64,000 nt of DNA from positions 1-64,000 of the forward strand of contig JAFUWN010000012.1 in the NCBI GenBank assembly GCA_017483465.1, written 5' to 3'. The translations under genes and the position numbers were made by a program. Positions 8,862 through 17,597 of the stretch are shown here, piece by piece; positions within the stretch are counted from its first letter, which is position 1; each line of letters starts with the position of its first letter. The stretch comes from Oscillospiraceae bacterium (lineage in GTDB: Bacteria > Bacillota > Clostridia > Oscillospirales > Ruminococcaceae). The notes beneath the pieces were generated by a model. That model was not told the DNA's origin. It ran no database searches and saw only the letters and a program-made list of their open reading frames with translations.

Positions 8862-9841
8862 TTAAGAAATGACTTTTCCTTTTTTCTTAGGTTTGCCTGA
8901 GGGTTCTTTCTGATTTTTCTCTGATTTAGAAGCAGGAGCTTCGACAGGGGTTTCTTTTCCGCCCATATCTTCAAAGAGATTTTCACCCTGATTATCTGCA
9001 AAATTCTGTTCCGGACTGGTTTCGCCCCGCTGGGCATAATACGGATTGATGACATATTTCTGAATCACCGGATAGCAATTGAAGACAATCATGAAAGCTA
9101 CAAAGCCGGTCGGGATAAATATCCAGAAAAGTGCCATAATATAGGGAAATAAGAATGTTAATAATCCGAATCCGCCCATAACCAGAATCGTAATCAGAAG
9201 CGTGATGAAATTCTTTTTCAGAGCGATAAAGCTCAGAGCAAGGGAATTTTTCAGAATATTTTTCATACTCAGATCAGTTGAGACAATCATGAGATAAGCA
9301 TAGAAGCTCATCAGCGTGACGACAATGGCAATACTGAGTGTCAGGATAAACAGGACATAATAAAACGTCTCACCGCCGGAGCCTTGTTCCCGGAGCTGGG
9401 CAATAATTTTCGGATAGACATAGGAACTGCTTCCGACAGAAGCCGCCATGACCAGATCAATAATTCCCATCGGACAGGCCTGTCTGAAACAGCTCCGGAA
9501 CGTCCTGAAAAATTCATCCATCAGAAATGTCGGCTTTTCGAGCGAGAAATTTCTTAATATTTTGTACATCCGGCAATCACAGGGCCGAACCATACGGCAA
9601 ATAAAATCACAAATCCGGCAGCGATCAGCATTGCCGTGTTAGTATAATCCTGAATAAAATAATAAATGACAACAATTGCCAGAAGCAAAGGCAGAAATGC
9701 GGCTGCCATCAGCATATTGATCTCTATAATTTTCCAGAATTTTCCGAATGCTAACTCCCAGTACCGGAAAAACGGTTTTTTCTTAGGTGCATTTTTGGCA
9801 ATGCCTGCACCGGTTTTTTCATAATTTCCGAACAGACTCAT
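8862..9841 (-). pseudogene. DUF624 (YesL-like) membrane protein split by a -1 frameshift
   Basis: Two overlapping minus-strand frames make up one DUF624 protein of about 326 aa. The first (9841-9554) gives the conserved start (MSLFGNYEK...FFRYWELAFGKFWK, then PVIAGCTK) and stops. The second supplies ILRNFSLEKP onward, with further membrane helices and a charged tail. The family normally reads PxxAGxTxILRNF without a break. The frames join exactly at a run of four A (plus-strand TTTT at 9560-9563). One extra A would restore the full protein with no residue lost. This is a homopolymer contraction, a sequencing error, or slippage at AAAA. The function of the family is not established, although yesL neighbours carbohydrate genes in Bacillus. 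Confidence 0.8.
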
Positions 9842-9867
9842 AAATTTTTACATCATTCCTTTCAGGT

Positions 9868-10422
9868 TCAGGCAAATCTGGTTAATAAAAAATTCTGCAA
9901 TACTCCCAGAATTATAAGAAATAAAAATAAAACTGCAAAACGGATGATATATAATTTCACAGAAACTTCGTCATCCTGTGTTCTGTCGCAGAGAAGCCCG
10001 GTAATCTGCATGGAAAACCGCAGAGCCTCTCTTGCAGCGAACAGCATCACAAAAGAGCTGAAATAAATATAAGGCATGATCATCAGAAGAGAGGGAACAG
10101 ACGACAGAAAATGATTTTGTTCATAGAGCTGTTCCAGAATCGCTCCGGCGGCCGCACCTCTCAGGAATAACATACACGGCACCAGCGGCAGACCTGTCGC
10201 AGAAAGCCCCAGGACTGCCGTCATCGCCAGCCAGAACACAGGAGCCGCAATGCAGTAAGCCCGGCATTCTGTCAGAATACCCATACCCTGCCGGAAAGTC
10301 TGATTATTCCAGATACTCCAGTCAGGGTGCAAGGCCCGGAGAATACTGCCTGCTGCTGCTCCCAGAAGCATAATCAGAAATAATAATATAATCTGTGTAT
10401 TTCGTTTTTTGAACAGATTCAT
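9868..10422 (-). CDS. SpoIIM-like multi-pass membrane protein
   Basis: A 184-aa protein with about five hydrophobic helices and a conserved-looking FLRGAAAGAIL segment, resembling stage II sporulation protein M. SpoIIM takes part in septal peptidoglycan removal during engulfment (family knowledge). Start: the ATG at 10422 has AGGAG about 9 nt upstream, whereas the longer frame would use TTG two codons earlier. It lies 26 bp upstream of the DUF624 gene, so the two are probably co-transcribed. The similarity is by overall hydrophobic pattern and size, so it could be another DUF95-type protein. Confidence 0.5.
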   Translation of the reverse strand: MNLFKKRNTQIILLFLIMLLGAAAGSILRALHPDWSIWNNQTFRQGMGILTECRAYCIAAPVFWLAMTAVLGLSATGLPLVPCMLFLRGAAAGAILEQLYEQNHFLSSVPSLLMIMPYIYFSSFVMLFAAREALRFSMQITGLLCDRTQDDEVSVKLYIIRFAVLFLFLIILGVLQNFLLTRFA

Positions 10423-10481
10423 GCACAATCACTCCTGTATTTTTAATACAGTCTATGTGCCTGTCCGTTTGATTATGCGGA

Positions 10482-11291
10482 TTATTTCGAGAGTTCGTAA
10501 GCTCTTTTTGTGCAGGCAGTGCAGGCCTGATCAACAGTTTCTTCGAGCTTGCCTTTATAGAGTTCATCCAGTCCGGCGAGTGTCGTACCGCCCGGAGAAG
10601 AGACCATTTTGATTAACTCTTCGATACTGTAGCCGGAATCTGTGAGCATTTTTGCCGAGCCGATCAGACTTTGTGCGAACAGCGGCAGAGAAACTTCTTC
10701 AGGGATATTTTCTTTTTTCGCATAATCGACAAAAGCTTTTGCGAATAAATAGATAAATGCCGGACTGCTGCCGTTGATGGCAATAATCTCTTTCATCTTA
10801 TTTTCCGGAAGCTGAGCAGAAATGCCGCAGGCATTGAAAATACTGCATACAGTCTGGAACTCTTCTTCTGTAGTGGGTTCTGCTTTGGCGAGTGCGGAAG
10901 CTCCTGCACCCAGAAGCAGGGGCGTATTCGGCATAACAAGAATCACTTTTGCATTTGCGAGGGTTTTACTGCGGATATATTCGGCAGTAATTCCGGCGGC
11001 GATCGAAACAAAGACAGTATTTTCTGTCGTACCGTCCTTGATCTGATCGAGAACCTGTTCAAACATCTGGGGCTTGACGGCCAGGAAAATATATTTGCAG
11101 TTCTGCATGACTTCCAGACCGGATGTACAAGCCTTGATTCCGGATTCTGTTAATTTCGCAAGCTTGTCAGAATCAGGATCAAAAGCAGATACTTCCATAT
11201 TCTGCGATAGATCGCAATTCATAATGCCTTTCATAATGGCAGAACCCATATTGCCTGCACCGATAAAGCCGACTTTGATTTTTTCACTCAT
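10482..11291 (-). CDS. proC: Pyrroline-5-carboxylate reductase
   Basis: This enzyme reduces pyrroline-5-carboxylate to proline with NAD(P)H in the cytoplasm. The Rossmann fingerprint GFIGAGNMGSAI starts at residue 8. The VMPNTPLLLGAG segment and the C-terminal signature region with SPGGTTLAGLDEL are typical. Length is 269 aa from the ATG at 11291. The in-frame ATG four codons upstream overlaps the AAAGGA ribosome-binding site, so it is unlikely. It is probably monocistronic, with its own promoter. No proA or proB is nearby. Confidence 0.95.
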   Translation of the reverse strand: MSEKIKVGFIGAGNMGSAIMKGIMNCDLSQNMEVSAFDPDSDKLAKLTESGIKACTSGLEVMQNCKYIFLAVKPQMFEQVLDQIKDGTTENTVFVSIAAGITAEYIRSKTLANAKVILVMPNTPLLLGAGASALAKAEPTTEEEFQTVCSIFNACGISAQLPENKMKEIIAINGSSPAFIYLFAKAFVDYAKKENIPEEVSLPLFAQSLIGSAKMLTDSGYSIEELIKMVSSPGGTTLAGLDELYKGKLEETVDQACTACTKRAYELSK

Positions 11292-11344
11292 GATAAAAAA
11301 CATCCTTTCAGATTAAAAATTTAGAAATAAAAAACACTGCTTTT

Positions 11345-11373
11345 ATTATACAACAAACTGCATAAAAAAGCAA
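11345..11373 (-). promoter_or_regulatory. Sigma-A promoter of proC
   Basis: On the minus strand, TTGCTT (11373-11368) and TATAAT (11350-11345) are separated by 17 bp and placed about 50 bp before the proC start. Confidence 0.7.
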
Positions 11374-11394
11374 GTGTTTTTTTGTGATAATTTT

Positions 11395-11982
11395 TCAGGA
11401 AACTGCGGAACCGTTCCGGAACGCTCTCCGGTAGGCCAGCAGAGCCGCCGGAAGCAGTAATAATAACAAGGGAATATCTGCGACCAGTTCAAGCAGATTC
11501 TTGACTAATCTTGCGGAGATCGCCGCACTGAAAGCCTGTTTCGGAATAAATCCGTAATGCATATTCAGGAACGTGTTCAGACAGAGATTAATTATCATCA
11601 CATCCAGAAGCCTTGCAATGACGGCACGAATCATCAGAGATACATTTTCATTCAGGCCGAATAACTGGAAATGCTCCTGTTTGCGATATAAGCAGATACC
11701 ATAGATTAAGCCCTGCACGCCGGCAACAAGCGTATAGACCGGCAGAAATGCACCGTCCGGATTCGCCAGATAGCCGACAATATCGCAGAGCAGTCCGGCA
11801 GCAAAGCCCATCACAGGGCCTGTCAGCATTCCGATCACGGCAATTGCCAGAAATGCAAAATTAATTTTCGTAAAGCTCAGATTAATCGTAAATTTCTCGA
11901 TAATCATAGAAACGGCGATAAACATGCCCGTAACCGTCAGAGCACGGATGTCTTTGAATTCTTTTGCAGATTTGATAAACAT
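11395..11982 (-). CDS. folT: Folate ECF transporter substrate-binding subunit
   Basis: A 195-aa S component with six membrane helices. The N-terminal region ALTVTGMFIAVSMIIEKFTI...KINFAFLAIAVIGML is typical of FolT. It would bind folates and work with a shared EcfA/A'/T module, which is not in this window. Start: the ATG at 11982 has an AAAAGGAGG site just upstream. The longer frame starting at 12012 would translate the riboswitch expression platform, including that site, and is rejected. Expression is controlled by the THF riboswitch immediately upstream. Confidence 0.9.
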   Translation of the reverse strand: MFIKSAKEFKDIRALTVTGMFIAVSMIIEKFTINLSFTKINFAFLAIAVIGMLTGPVMGFAAGLLCDIVGYLANPDGAFLPVYTLVAGVQGLIYGICLYRKQEHFQLFGLNENVSLMIRAVIARLLDVMIINLCLNTFLNMHYGFIPKQAFSAAISARLVKNLLELVADIPLLLLLLPAALLAYRRAFRNGSAVS

Positions 11983-11988
11983 AATAAA

Positions 11989-12038
11989 AAATACCTCCTT
12001 TTCCGCTGTCATGACAGGAACTGAAAAAAGAGGTATTT
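11989..12038 (-). promoter_or_regulatory. Shine-Dalgarno-sequestering hairpin of folT
   Basis: On the minus strand AAATACCTCTTTTTTC (from 12038) is nearly the reverse complement of GAAAAGGAGGTATTT (down to 11989). The stem buries the folT ribosome-binding site. This is the natural expression platform for the THF aptamer upstream and points to control of translation. Confidence 0.7.
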
Positions 12039-12059
12039 CTATCTGATTTTTTCATGTAA

Positions 12060-12175
12060 TGCCATACGAAGCGGGATGCGAAATCTGTACCGCAAGACAG
12101 GTGATCTGTCTTTTCGTCCGGCTGACAACTCCCCGTTCAGCCGACACTTGACGCACGGACTTCTACTCTGTGTAT
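12060..12175 (-). ncRNA. Tetrahydrofolate (THF, folT-type) riboswitch aptamer
   Basis: Read on the minus strand, the region carries the THF aptamer signatures in order: AGAGTAG, GCGTCAAGTG, a stem CGGCTGA/TCAGCCG enclosing ACGGGGAGTTG, GGACGAAAAG, a second stem AGACAG/CTGTCT, TGCGGTA, and GCATCCCGCT. It lies directly upstream of folT, a usual target of this class. Its promoter may lie in the pfkA 3' end, or the leader may be read through from pfkA. Confidence 0.8.
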
Positions 12176-12196
12176 GATTTGCGATTTTTTAAAAAA

Positions 12197-13162
12197 TCAA
12201 TAAGCAGTTGCTTCCAGAATATCATATCTCTGGTCGATAAACGGCTTTTTCATAGCAAGACCTTCCTGAAGGTCAATATCATAAACTCTGCCGTCTTTCA
12301 GACCAACGATTCTGTTGCCGATGCCCTGTTCCAGCAGTTCAACAGCATGATAGCCCATTTCTGTAGCCACAACACGGTCACGGAGAGTCGGAGAACCGCC
12401 TCTCTGAACATGGCCTAAGATAGTAGCTCTGGATTCGACACCGGTCATTTCCTGAATTTCTCTTGCGATATTTTCAGTCTGGCCGACACCTTCGGCGACT
12501 ACCAGAATAAAATGATGTTTACCGCCTTTTTCGCTCATCGTTCTGGTCATATTCTTGGCGATTTCGTTCAGGTCATACGGACGTTCCAGTGTGATAGCGG
12601 CTTCTGCACCGACAGCCATAGCCACGTTGACAGCAATAAAGCCTGCACGTCTGCCCATGACTTCGACAACGGAGCATCTGTCATGAGACTGTGTGGTATC
12701 ACGGAGCTTGTCGATCATTTCCATAGCAGTATTCATAGCCGTATCATAGCCGATTGTATATTCTGTACACTGAATATCATTATCAATCGTACCGGGAATG
12801 CCGATACAGGGAATGCCGACACTGGAAAGATCGCCGGCACCACGGAACGAACCGTCACCGCCGATGACAACCAGGCCTTCCAGACCGATTTCCTGGCAGA
12901 CTTCCTTGCCCTTGAGGACACCTTCCATATTGCGGAATTCAGGACATCTTGCCGTATACAGACAAGTACCGCCCCGCTGGATAATACCGGAAACAGTACG
13001 TGCTGTCATCTCAACAAATTCATGATTCAGCAGGCCGACATAGCCTCTCTGGATTCCGATGACTTCCATGCCTTTGCTGAGAGCTGTACGAGCAACTGCT
13101 CTGACAGCCGCATTCATACCGGGAGCGTCGCCGCCGCTTGTCAAAACACCGATTTTTTTCAT
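12197..13162 (-). CDS. pfkA: ATP-dependent 6-phosphofructokinase
   Basis: Glycolytic phosphorylation of fructose 6-phosphate. At 321 aa it has the usual bacterial length. Visible motifs are the N-terminal nucleotide loop LTSGGDAPGMNA, the GGDGS motif (GGDGSFRGA), the catalytic PGTIDNDI loop with the proton-abstracting Asp, the substrate motif VEVMGRRAGF, and GHVQRGGSPT. GGDGS with Gly at the gate position is typical of ATP-PFK rather than PPi-dependent enzymes. It is monocistronic from its own promoter. pyk, which often follows pfkA, is not adjacent. Confidence 0.97.
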   Translation of the reverse strand: MKKIGVLTSGGDAPGMNAAVRAVARTALSKGMEVIGIQRGYVGLLNHEFVEMTARTVSGIIQRGGTCLYTARCPEFRNMEGVLKGKEVCQEIGLEGLVVIGGDGSFRGAGDLSSVGIPCIGIPGTIDNDIQCTEYTIGYDTAMNTAMEMIDKLRDTTQSHDRCSVVEVMGRRAGFIAVNVAMAVGAEAAITLERPYDLNEIAKNMTRTMSEKGGKHHFILVVAEGVGQTENIAREIQEMTGVESRATILGHVQRGGSPTLRDRVVATEMGYHAVELLEQGIGNRIVGLKDGRVYDIDLQEGLAMKKPFIDQRYDILEATAY

Positions 13163-13218
13163 AATTTTTCTTCTCCATTCTGCATACGCAAAAAATTCAT
13201 AATTTTTTTTACATTTTT

Positions 13219-13247
13219 ATTTTACTATATTTCCGTGATTCTGTCAA
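13219..13247 (-). promoter_or_regulatory. Sigma-A promoter of pfkA
   Basis: Minus-strand TTGACA (13247-13242) and TAAAAT (13224-13219) with a 17-bp spacer, about 60 bp before the pfkA start. Confidence 0.7.
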
Positions 13248-13342
13248 GTCTTTTTTCAGAGTATTTTCTATTCCTAAGAAAAGTTTGTTAATTTCATAAC
13301 GAAAATTAGACAGATTCACAAATCTGTGAGACAGGATAACAT

Positions 13343-16300
13343 TCAGGAAACGGCATGTTTCACAGGAATACAGCCGATATTTTCCGTTCCGAACAGACGG
13401 CTTATTTTCTGATAAGAATTTTCTGAAATTCTGACAGAAAATTTCTGTTTCGGCCGGGCATAGGTTTTAGTATCTGTAAAAAATAAAATGATTTCAGTAT
13501 TTCCGGGATATTCCCGGCAGATGTCCGGAAGCTTCTGCAATTTCTGAAGATCTTCCCGGGAATGGCTGACTTTCAGGCAAAGCTGCATAGAATTTAGAAA
13601 CGCCTGAAAATTCTCCTGTTCCTGAATACTCTCGCAGATCAGATTCAGATTCTGATTTTTTCTTGAGATTTTTCCGGTCAGATATAAAATACTGCCTTCG
13701 TGCAGCAATTCTCTGACAGAAGCATATAAATTCGGAAATACAACCGCTTCCGTCATACCGGAGCGATCTTCCAGCCGAAGAAAGCACATGTCGGAATTCT
13801 GTTTTGTCTGATATTTCTTACAGGAATTCACAAGACAAAGCAGTTTAATCTGCGAGCCGTCCGGATGATTCTGAATATTCCGGATTTCCTCACAATGCAG
13901 AATCTGTCTGCACCATGTCCAGACATCCAGAGGATAGCCGGAAAGATACATACCGCAGGCTTTTTTTTCCATCTGTAATTTTTCGGAAACCGAAAAATCC
14001 TGCATATCCGGGAGAGATAATTCCTGTTCTGTTTCCGTTGCTCCGAACAGGCTCATCTGACCGCTGATGACATGCTGATTTTGTGTATTGACAGAATCGA
14101 ACATCTGGTCATAATAAGTCAGCATTTGTTTTCTGTTATAATCCAGAGAGTCCAGTGCTCCGGCCTGAATCATGTTTTCCAGCATTTTCTTGAATAAGCC
14201 TAAGCCGGAGGCTCTCCGGCAGAAATCGGAAAAGCTTGAAAATCTGCCGTTTTTTCTTCGTTCTGTAGTTAACTTGTCAATAAAGCCCCGTCCGATGCCC
14301 CTGATCGCCAGCAGACCGGAATATAATTTCTGATTTTTAAACATAAAATTCCATTCGCTGACATTGACATCCGGCGGACAGATGACAAGTCCGGCATTCC
14401 GGCATTCTTCCAGATACGGTGCCAGTCTGCCGTTTTCAGAAATCACACTGGACATGAGAGCGGCCATATATTCACCGAAATAATTGGCTTTAAGATAAGC
14501 AGTCTGATAAGAAATCCGTGCATATGCCGCCGCATGGGACTGATTGAACGCATAAGCGGCGAAGCGTTCCATCTGATCGAAAACCTGATTTGCGATTGCT
14601 TCCGGAATCCGGTTTCTGACAGAGCCTTGTATAAATTTCTGCCGTTCCTGCTGCATGATGTCGGATTTTTTCTTTGACATGGCACGGCGGACATTATCGG
14701 CTTCGGCAAGCGAATAACCGGCCATATTCCGGCAGATCTGCATGACTTGTTCCTGATACAGAATACAGCCGTATGTCGGCTCTAAAATTTCTTTCAGCAC
14801 CGGATGCAGATAAGAAATTTTCTCCGGATTCTGCCGGTTTTTCAGATATTCCGGAATAGACTCCACAGGCCCCGGACGATAGATTGCAAGAGCGGCCATA
14901 ATATCCGCCATATTCCGGGGTTTCAGACTGGTGAGAAATTTCCGCATACCGGCACTTTCCAGCTGAAAGACACCGGAAGTACTGCCGGAAGAAATCAGAT
15001 CATACGTTTTTTGATCATTCAGAGCAATTGTTCTGACAGAAAATCCGGGTACAGAAGCCCGGACGGACTTTTCTGCGTCTCTGATAACAGTCAGATTCCG
15101 GAGGCCTAAGAAATCCATTTTCAATAAGCCGAGTTCTTCGAGCACCGGAGCGGTATACTGTGAAACAAGCATTTTCCCGTCATGGAATACAGGAACATAC
15201 TCTGTAACAGGCCGATCGGTGATGACGACTCCGGCGGCATGAATTGTTGTATGCCGGGGGAAACCCTCAATTTCAGAAGCCATATCCAGAAGCTGACGAA
15301 TCTGCTGATTAGTAATATATTCCTGTTTTAATTCCGGAACCTGTTCCAGAGCCTGTCTGATCGTGAGAGTACTTTCAATCTGTCCGGCGATTTTATCCAG
15401 CAGAGCAGACGGGAGTTTTAAAATTCTTCCGGTATCTCTTACAGCGGCCTTAGCTTTGAGTGTATCGAATGCAACGATTTCTGCAACATGCTCCTGACCG
15501 TATCGGCGGACGACATAATCTCTGACTTTGGAACGGCCTTCTATGCAGAAATCAATATCAATATCCGGCATACTCTGACGGCCGGGATTCAAAAATCTCT
15601 CGAATAACAAATTTTCAGCAACAGGGTCAATTTCAGTAATATCGAGACAATAAGAACAGAGGCTTCCGGCGGCAGAGCCTCGGCCAGCTCCGACAGGGAT
15701 TTCCTGATTTCTGGCATATCTGACAAAATCCTGAACAATCAGGAAATAATCTGTAAAGCCCATTTGTCTGATCATCTGCATTTCATACTGAAGTCTGTTC
15801 CGGACTTCCGGAGGGGGATTTTCTCCGTAATGCCGGTGCATTCCCTGCATACAGAGCGATTCAAAATAAGCCTGATGATCAGTCACGCCGTCCTGTACAA
15901 AATGCGGAAGCTTCTGCTGATGGAATACAAATTCCAGCTGACAGCGGTCAGCAATCCGGAGTGTATTGTCAACCGCCTCCGGAAGATTTGAAAATAAATA
16001 CAGCATTTCCTGAGAAGATTTCAGATCATATTCCGGATTCTGAATTTCTTTGAAATCCTGATTATTTTTAATACAGGTCAGAAGCTGCTGAATCCGGGCA
16101 TGTTCCGGTTTCAGATAATACACAGGATTCGCAGCGGCGAGGGAAATTCCGGTCTGCCGGGAAAGTCTGATCAGAAAATCATCAGATTTCCGGATTTCAA
16201 TAAAAAAATGATCAGATTTCAATAAATTTTTATATTGCTGAATTTTAGCAGCAGCAGCAGAAAAATCAAGTTCAGCAAGCGAATCCGGACAAAACAGACA

Positions 16301-16642
16301 GATCAGACCCGTATGATATTTCTGTAATAATTTCAAATCCGGCGGATGATTTTCTGATAATAATTTAATTAAATTCTGATACCCCTGCTGATTTTCGCAC
16401 AGCAAAACAAGCCTGTCATGTTCAGCCGTATCGGTTTCACAGCCGATAATCGGCTTGATTCCGGCCTTGACAGCCTCCTGATAAAATAAAACAGCTCCGA
16501 AGAGATTCCCGTGATCGGTCAGAGCAACTGCGTTCTGACCGGATAATTTCACCTGTCGGATCAGGTCTTTGATCCGGCAGGCACTTTCTAACAAACTATA
16601 CTCACTGTGTACATGCAGATGTACAAAATTATTGATCATCAT
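13343..16642 (-). CDS. dnaE: DNA polymerase III alpha subunit, DnaE type
   Basis: A 1099-aa replicative polymerase. The N-terminal PHP domain opens with FVHLHVHSEYSLL and has ALTDHGNLFGA. The palm carries the PDIDIDF motif with the catalytic aspartates (near residue 365) and GAGRGSAAGSL upstream. The fingers follow, then a helix-hairpin-helix region, and an OB fold near residues 960-1030 (CFLRLEDRSGMTEAVVFPN). Firmicutes usually have both PolC and DnaE, and this is the DnaE type. The start overlaps the whiA stop, so translation is coupled. It is the last gene of the rpe-to-dnaE cluster. Confidence 0.95.
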   Translation of the reverse strand: MMINNFVHLHVHSEYSLLESACRIKDLIRQVKLSGQNAVALTDHGNLFGAVLFYQEAVKAGIKPIIGCETDTAEHDRLVLLCENQQGYQNLIKLLSENHPPDLKLLQKYHTGLICLFCPDSLAELDFSAAAAKIQQYKNLLKSDHFFIEIRKSDDFLIRLSRQTGISLAAANPVYYLKPEHARIQQLLTCIKNNQDFKEIQNPEYDLKSSQEMLYLFSNLPEAVDNTLRIADRCQLEFVFHQQKLPHFVQDGVTDHQAYFESLCMQGMHRHYGENPPPEVRNRLQYEMQMIRQMGFTDYFLIVQDFVRYARNQEIPVGAGRGSAAGSLCSYCLDITEIDPVAENLLFERFLNPGRQSMPDIDIDFCIEGRSKVRDYVVRRYGQEHVAEIVAFDTLKAKAAVRDTGRILKLPSALLDKIAGQIESTLTIRQALEQVPELKQEYITNQQIRQLLDMASEIEGFPRHTTIHAAGVVITDRPVTEYVPVFHDGKMLVSQYTAPVLEELGLLKMDFLGLRNLTVIRDAEKSVRASVPGFSVRTIALNDQKTYDLISSGSTSGVFQLESAGMRKFLTSLKPRNMADIMAALAIYRPGPVESIPEYLKNRQNPEKISYLHPVLKEILEPTYGCILYQEQVMQICRNMAGYSLAEADNVRRAMSKKKSDIMQQERQKFIQGSVRNRIPEAIANQVFDQMERFAAYAFNQSHAAAYARISYQTAYLKANYFGEYMAALMSSVISENGRLAPYLEECRNAGLVICPPDVNVSEWNFMFKNQKLYSGLLAIRGIGRGFIDKLTTERRKNGRFSSFSDFCRRASGLGLFKKMLENMIQAGALDSLDYNRKQMLTYYDQMFDSVNTQNQHVISGQMSLFGATETEQELSLPDMQDFSVSEKLQMEKKACGMYLSGYPLDVWTWCRQILHCEEIRNIQNHPDGSQIKLLCLVNSCKKYQTKQNSDMCFLRLEDRSGMTEAVVFPNLYASVRELLHEGSILYLTGKISRKNQNLNLICESIQEQENFQAFLNSMQLCLKVSHSREDLQKLQKLPDICREYPGNTEIILFFTDTKTYARPKQKFSVRISENSYQKISRLFGTENIGCIPVKHAVS

Positions 16643-17562
16643 GATTCATTTTCCCCTGTATCATAATTTCTGTAATGTTCGGCAAGAGCGGCAAATTTCC
16701 GGAACCGGTGATTGACTCCCGATCTGCCGATTGGTTTTTCGAGCAGCTGACCGAGTTCCGCAAGACTCAGATGCGGATTTTCAAGCCGGAGTCCGGCAAG
16801 TTCCTGCAATTCCGGAGAAAGTTCTTTCAGACCGTCATGCCGGATAATTTCCTGAATATCCCGGCACTGTCTTTCCGAGGCCGAAATAGTTTTGTCGATA
16901 TTGGCCATATCGCAGTTATTTCTGCGATTAATCTGATTGATGACATCTTTATTGATTTTGATTTCAATTAATTGCAGCGTGCATTTCTGAGCACCGATAA
17001 AAGTCAGAAGATCTTCGATTTCTTCGCTGACTTTGAGATAGGCAGACCAGGCATATTTTCTCTGCATGATATTCGGATGGACTCCCACACTGTAGAGAAG
17101 ATCGCATAAGTCTTTACAGAGCTTTTCTGTCGGAGCAGAAAACTCCATATGATATTCTTTCATAGGGTCGGTAATGCTGCCGCATGTCAGGAAGACACCG
17201 CCCAGAAAAGCCCCCATGCTGTTCATAGGCAGATTCCGCATATCAATACAGCGTTCCTGATGGATATGAAATGTATGCCGGATTTTAGTAACTGCTTCCC
17301 GGCCTGTAATTCTGTAGATCGTCAGAACGCTGTGATCTTTGCGGGGTTTGTTTTCTACAGACAGAGGCACAGCCGCTCCGAAGACCGTTTTCAGCAGAAC
17401 CGGAAACACAGACCGGAACACGTCACTTTCACTTTTGAGGCAGATTTCCTCATAAGTGACAGTTCTGCCGAATAATAACATGCCGTATAAACAGGCAAAT
17501 CTTCTGTCATGGTCGTTGATGGTACTCCGGATACATTCACGGACATCATGCGAAAAAGACAC
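16639..17562 (-). CDS. whiA: DNA-binding regulator WhiA
   Basis: A 307-aa WhiA with an N-terminal LAGLIDADG-like domain (GAFLGGVFLTCGSITDP region at about 130-145) and a C-terminal helix-turn-helix (LSLAELGQLLEKPIGRSGVNHRFRKF split here around residue 275). WhiA is found in nearly all Gram-positives and links division to metabolism and, in actinomycetes, to sporulation (family knowledge). It follows rapZ with 35 bp between. The usual intervening yvcK/mgfK gene is absent. Its stop overlaps the dnaE start. Confidence 0.95.
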   Translation of the reverse strand: MSFSHDVRECIRSTINDHDRRFACLYGMLLFGRTVTYEEICLKSESDVFRSVFPVLLKTVFGAAVPLSVENKPRKDHSVLTIYRITGREAVTKIRHTFHIHQERCIDMRNLPMNSMGAFLGGVFLTCGSITDPMKEYHMEFSAPTEKLCKDLCDLLYSVGVHPNIMQRKYAWSAYLKVSEEIEDLLTFIGAQKCTLQLIEIKINKDVINQINRRNNCDMANIDKTISASERQCRDIQEIIRHDGLKELSPELQELAGLRLENPHLSLAELGQLLEKPIGRSGVNHRFRKFAALAEHYRNYDTGENES

Positions 17563-17597
17563 GGCTTTTCACCTCGTTTGATCATAAAAAATTATTT

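Noticed and set aside
12512-13291. 259-codon plus-strand frame opposite pfkA
   Set aside because: Shadow; pfkA has all catalytic motifs.
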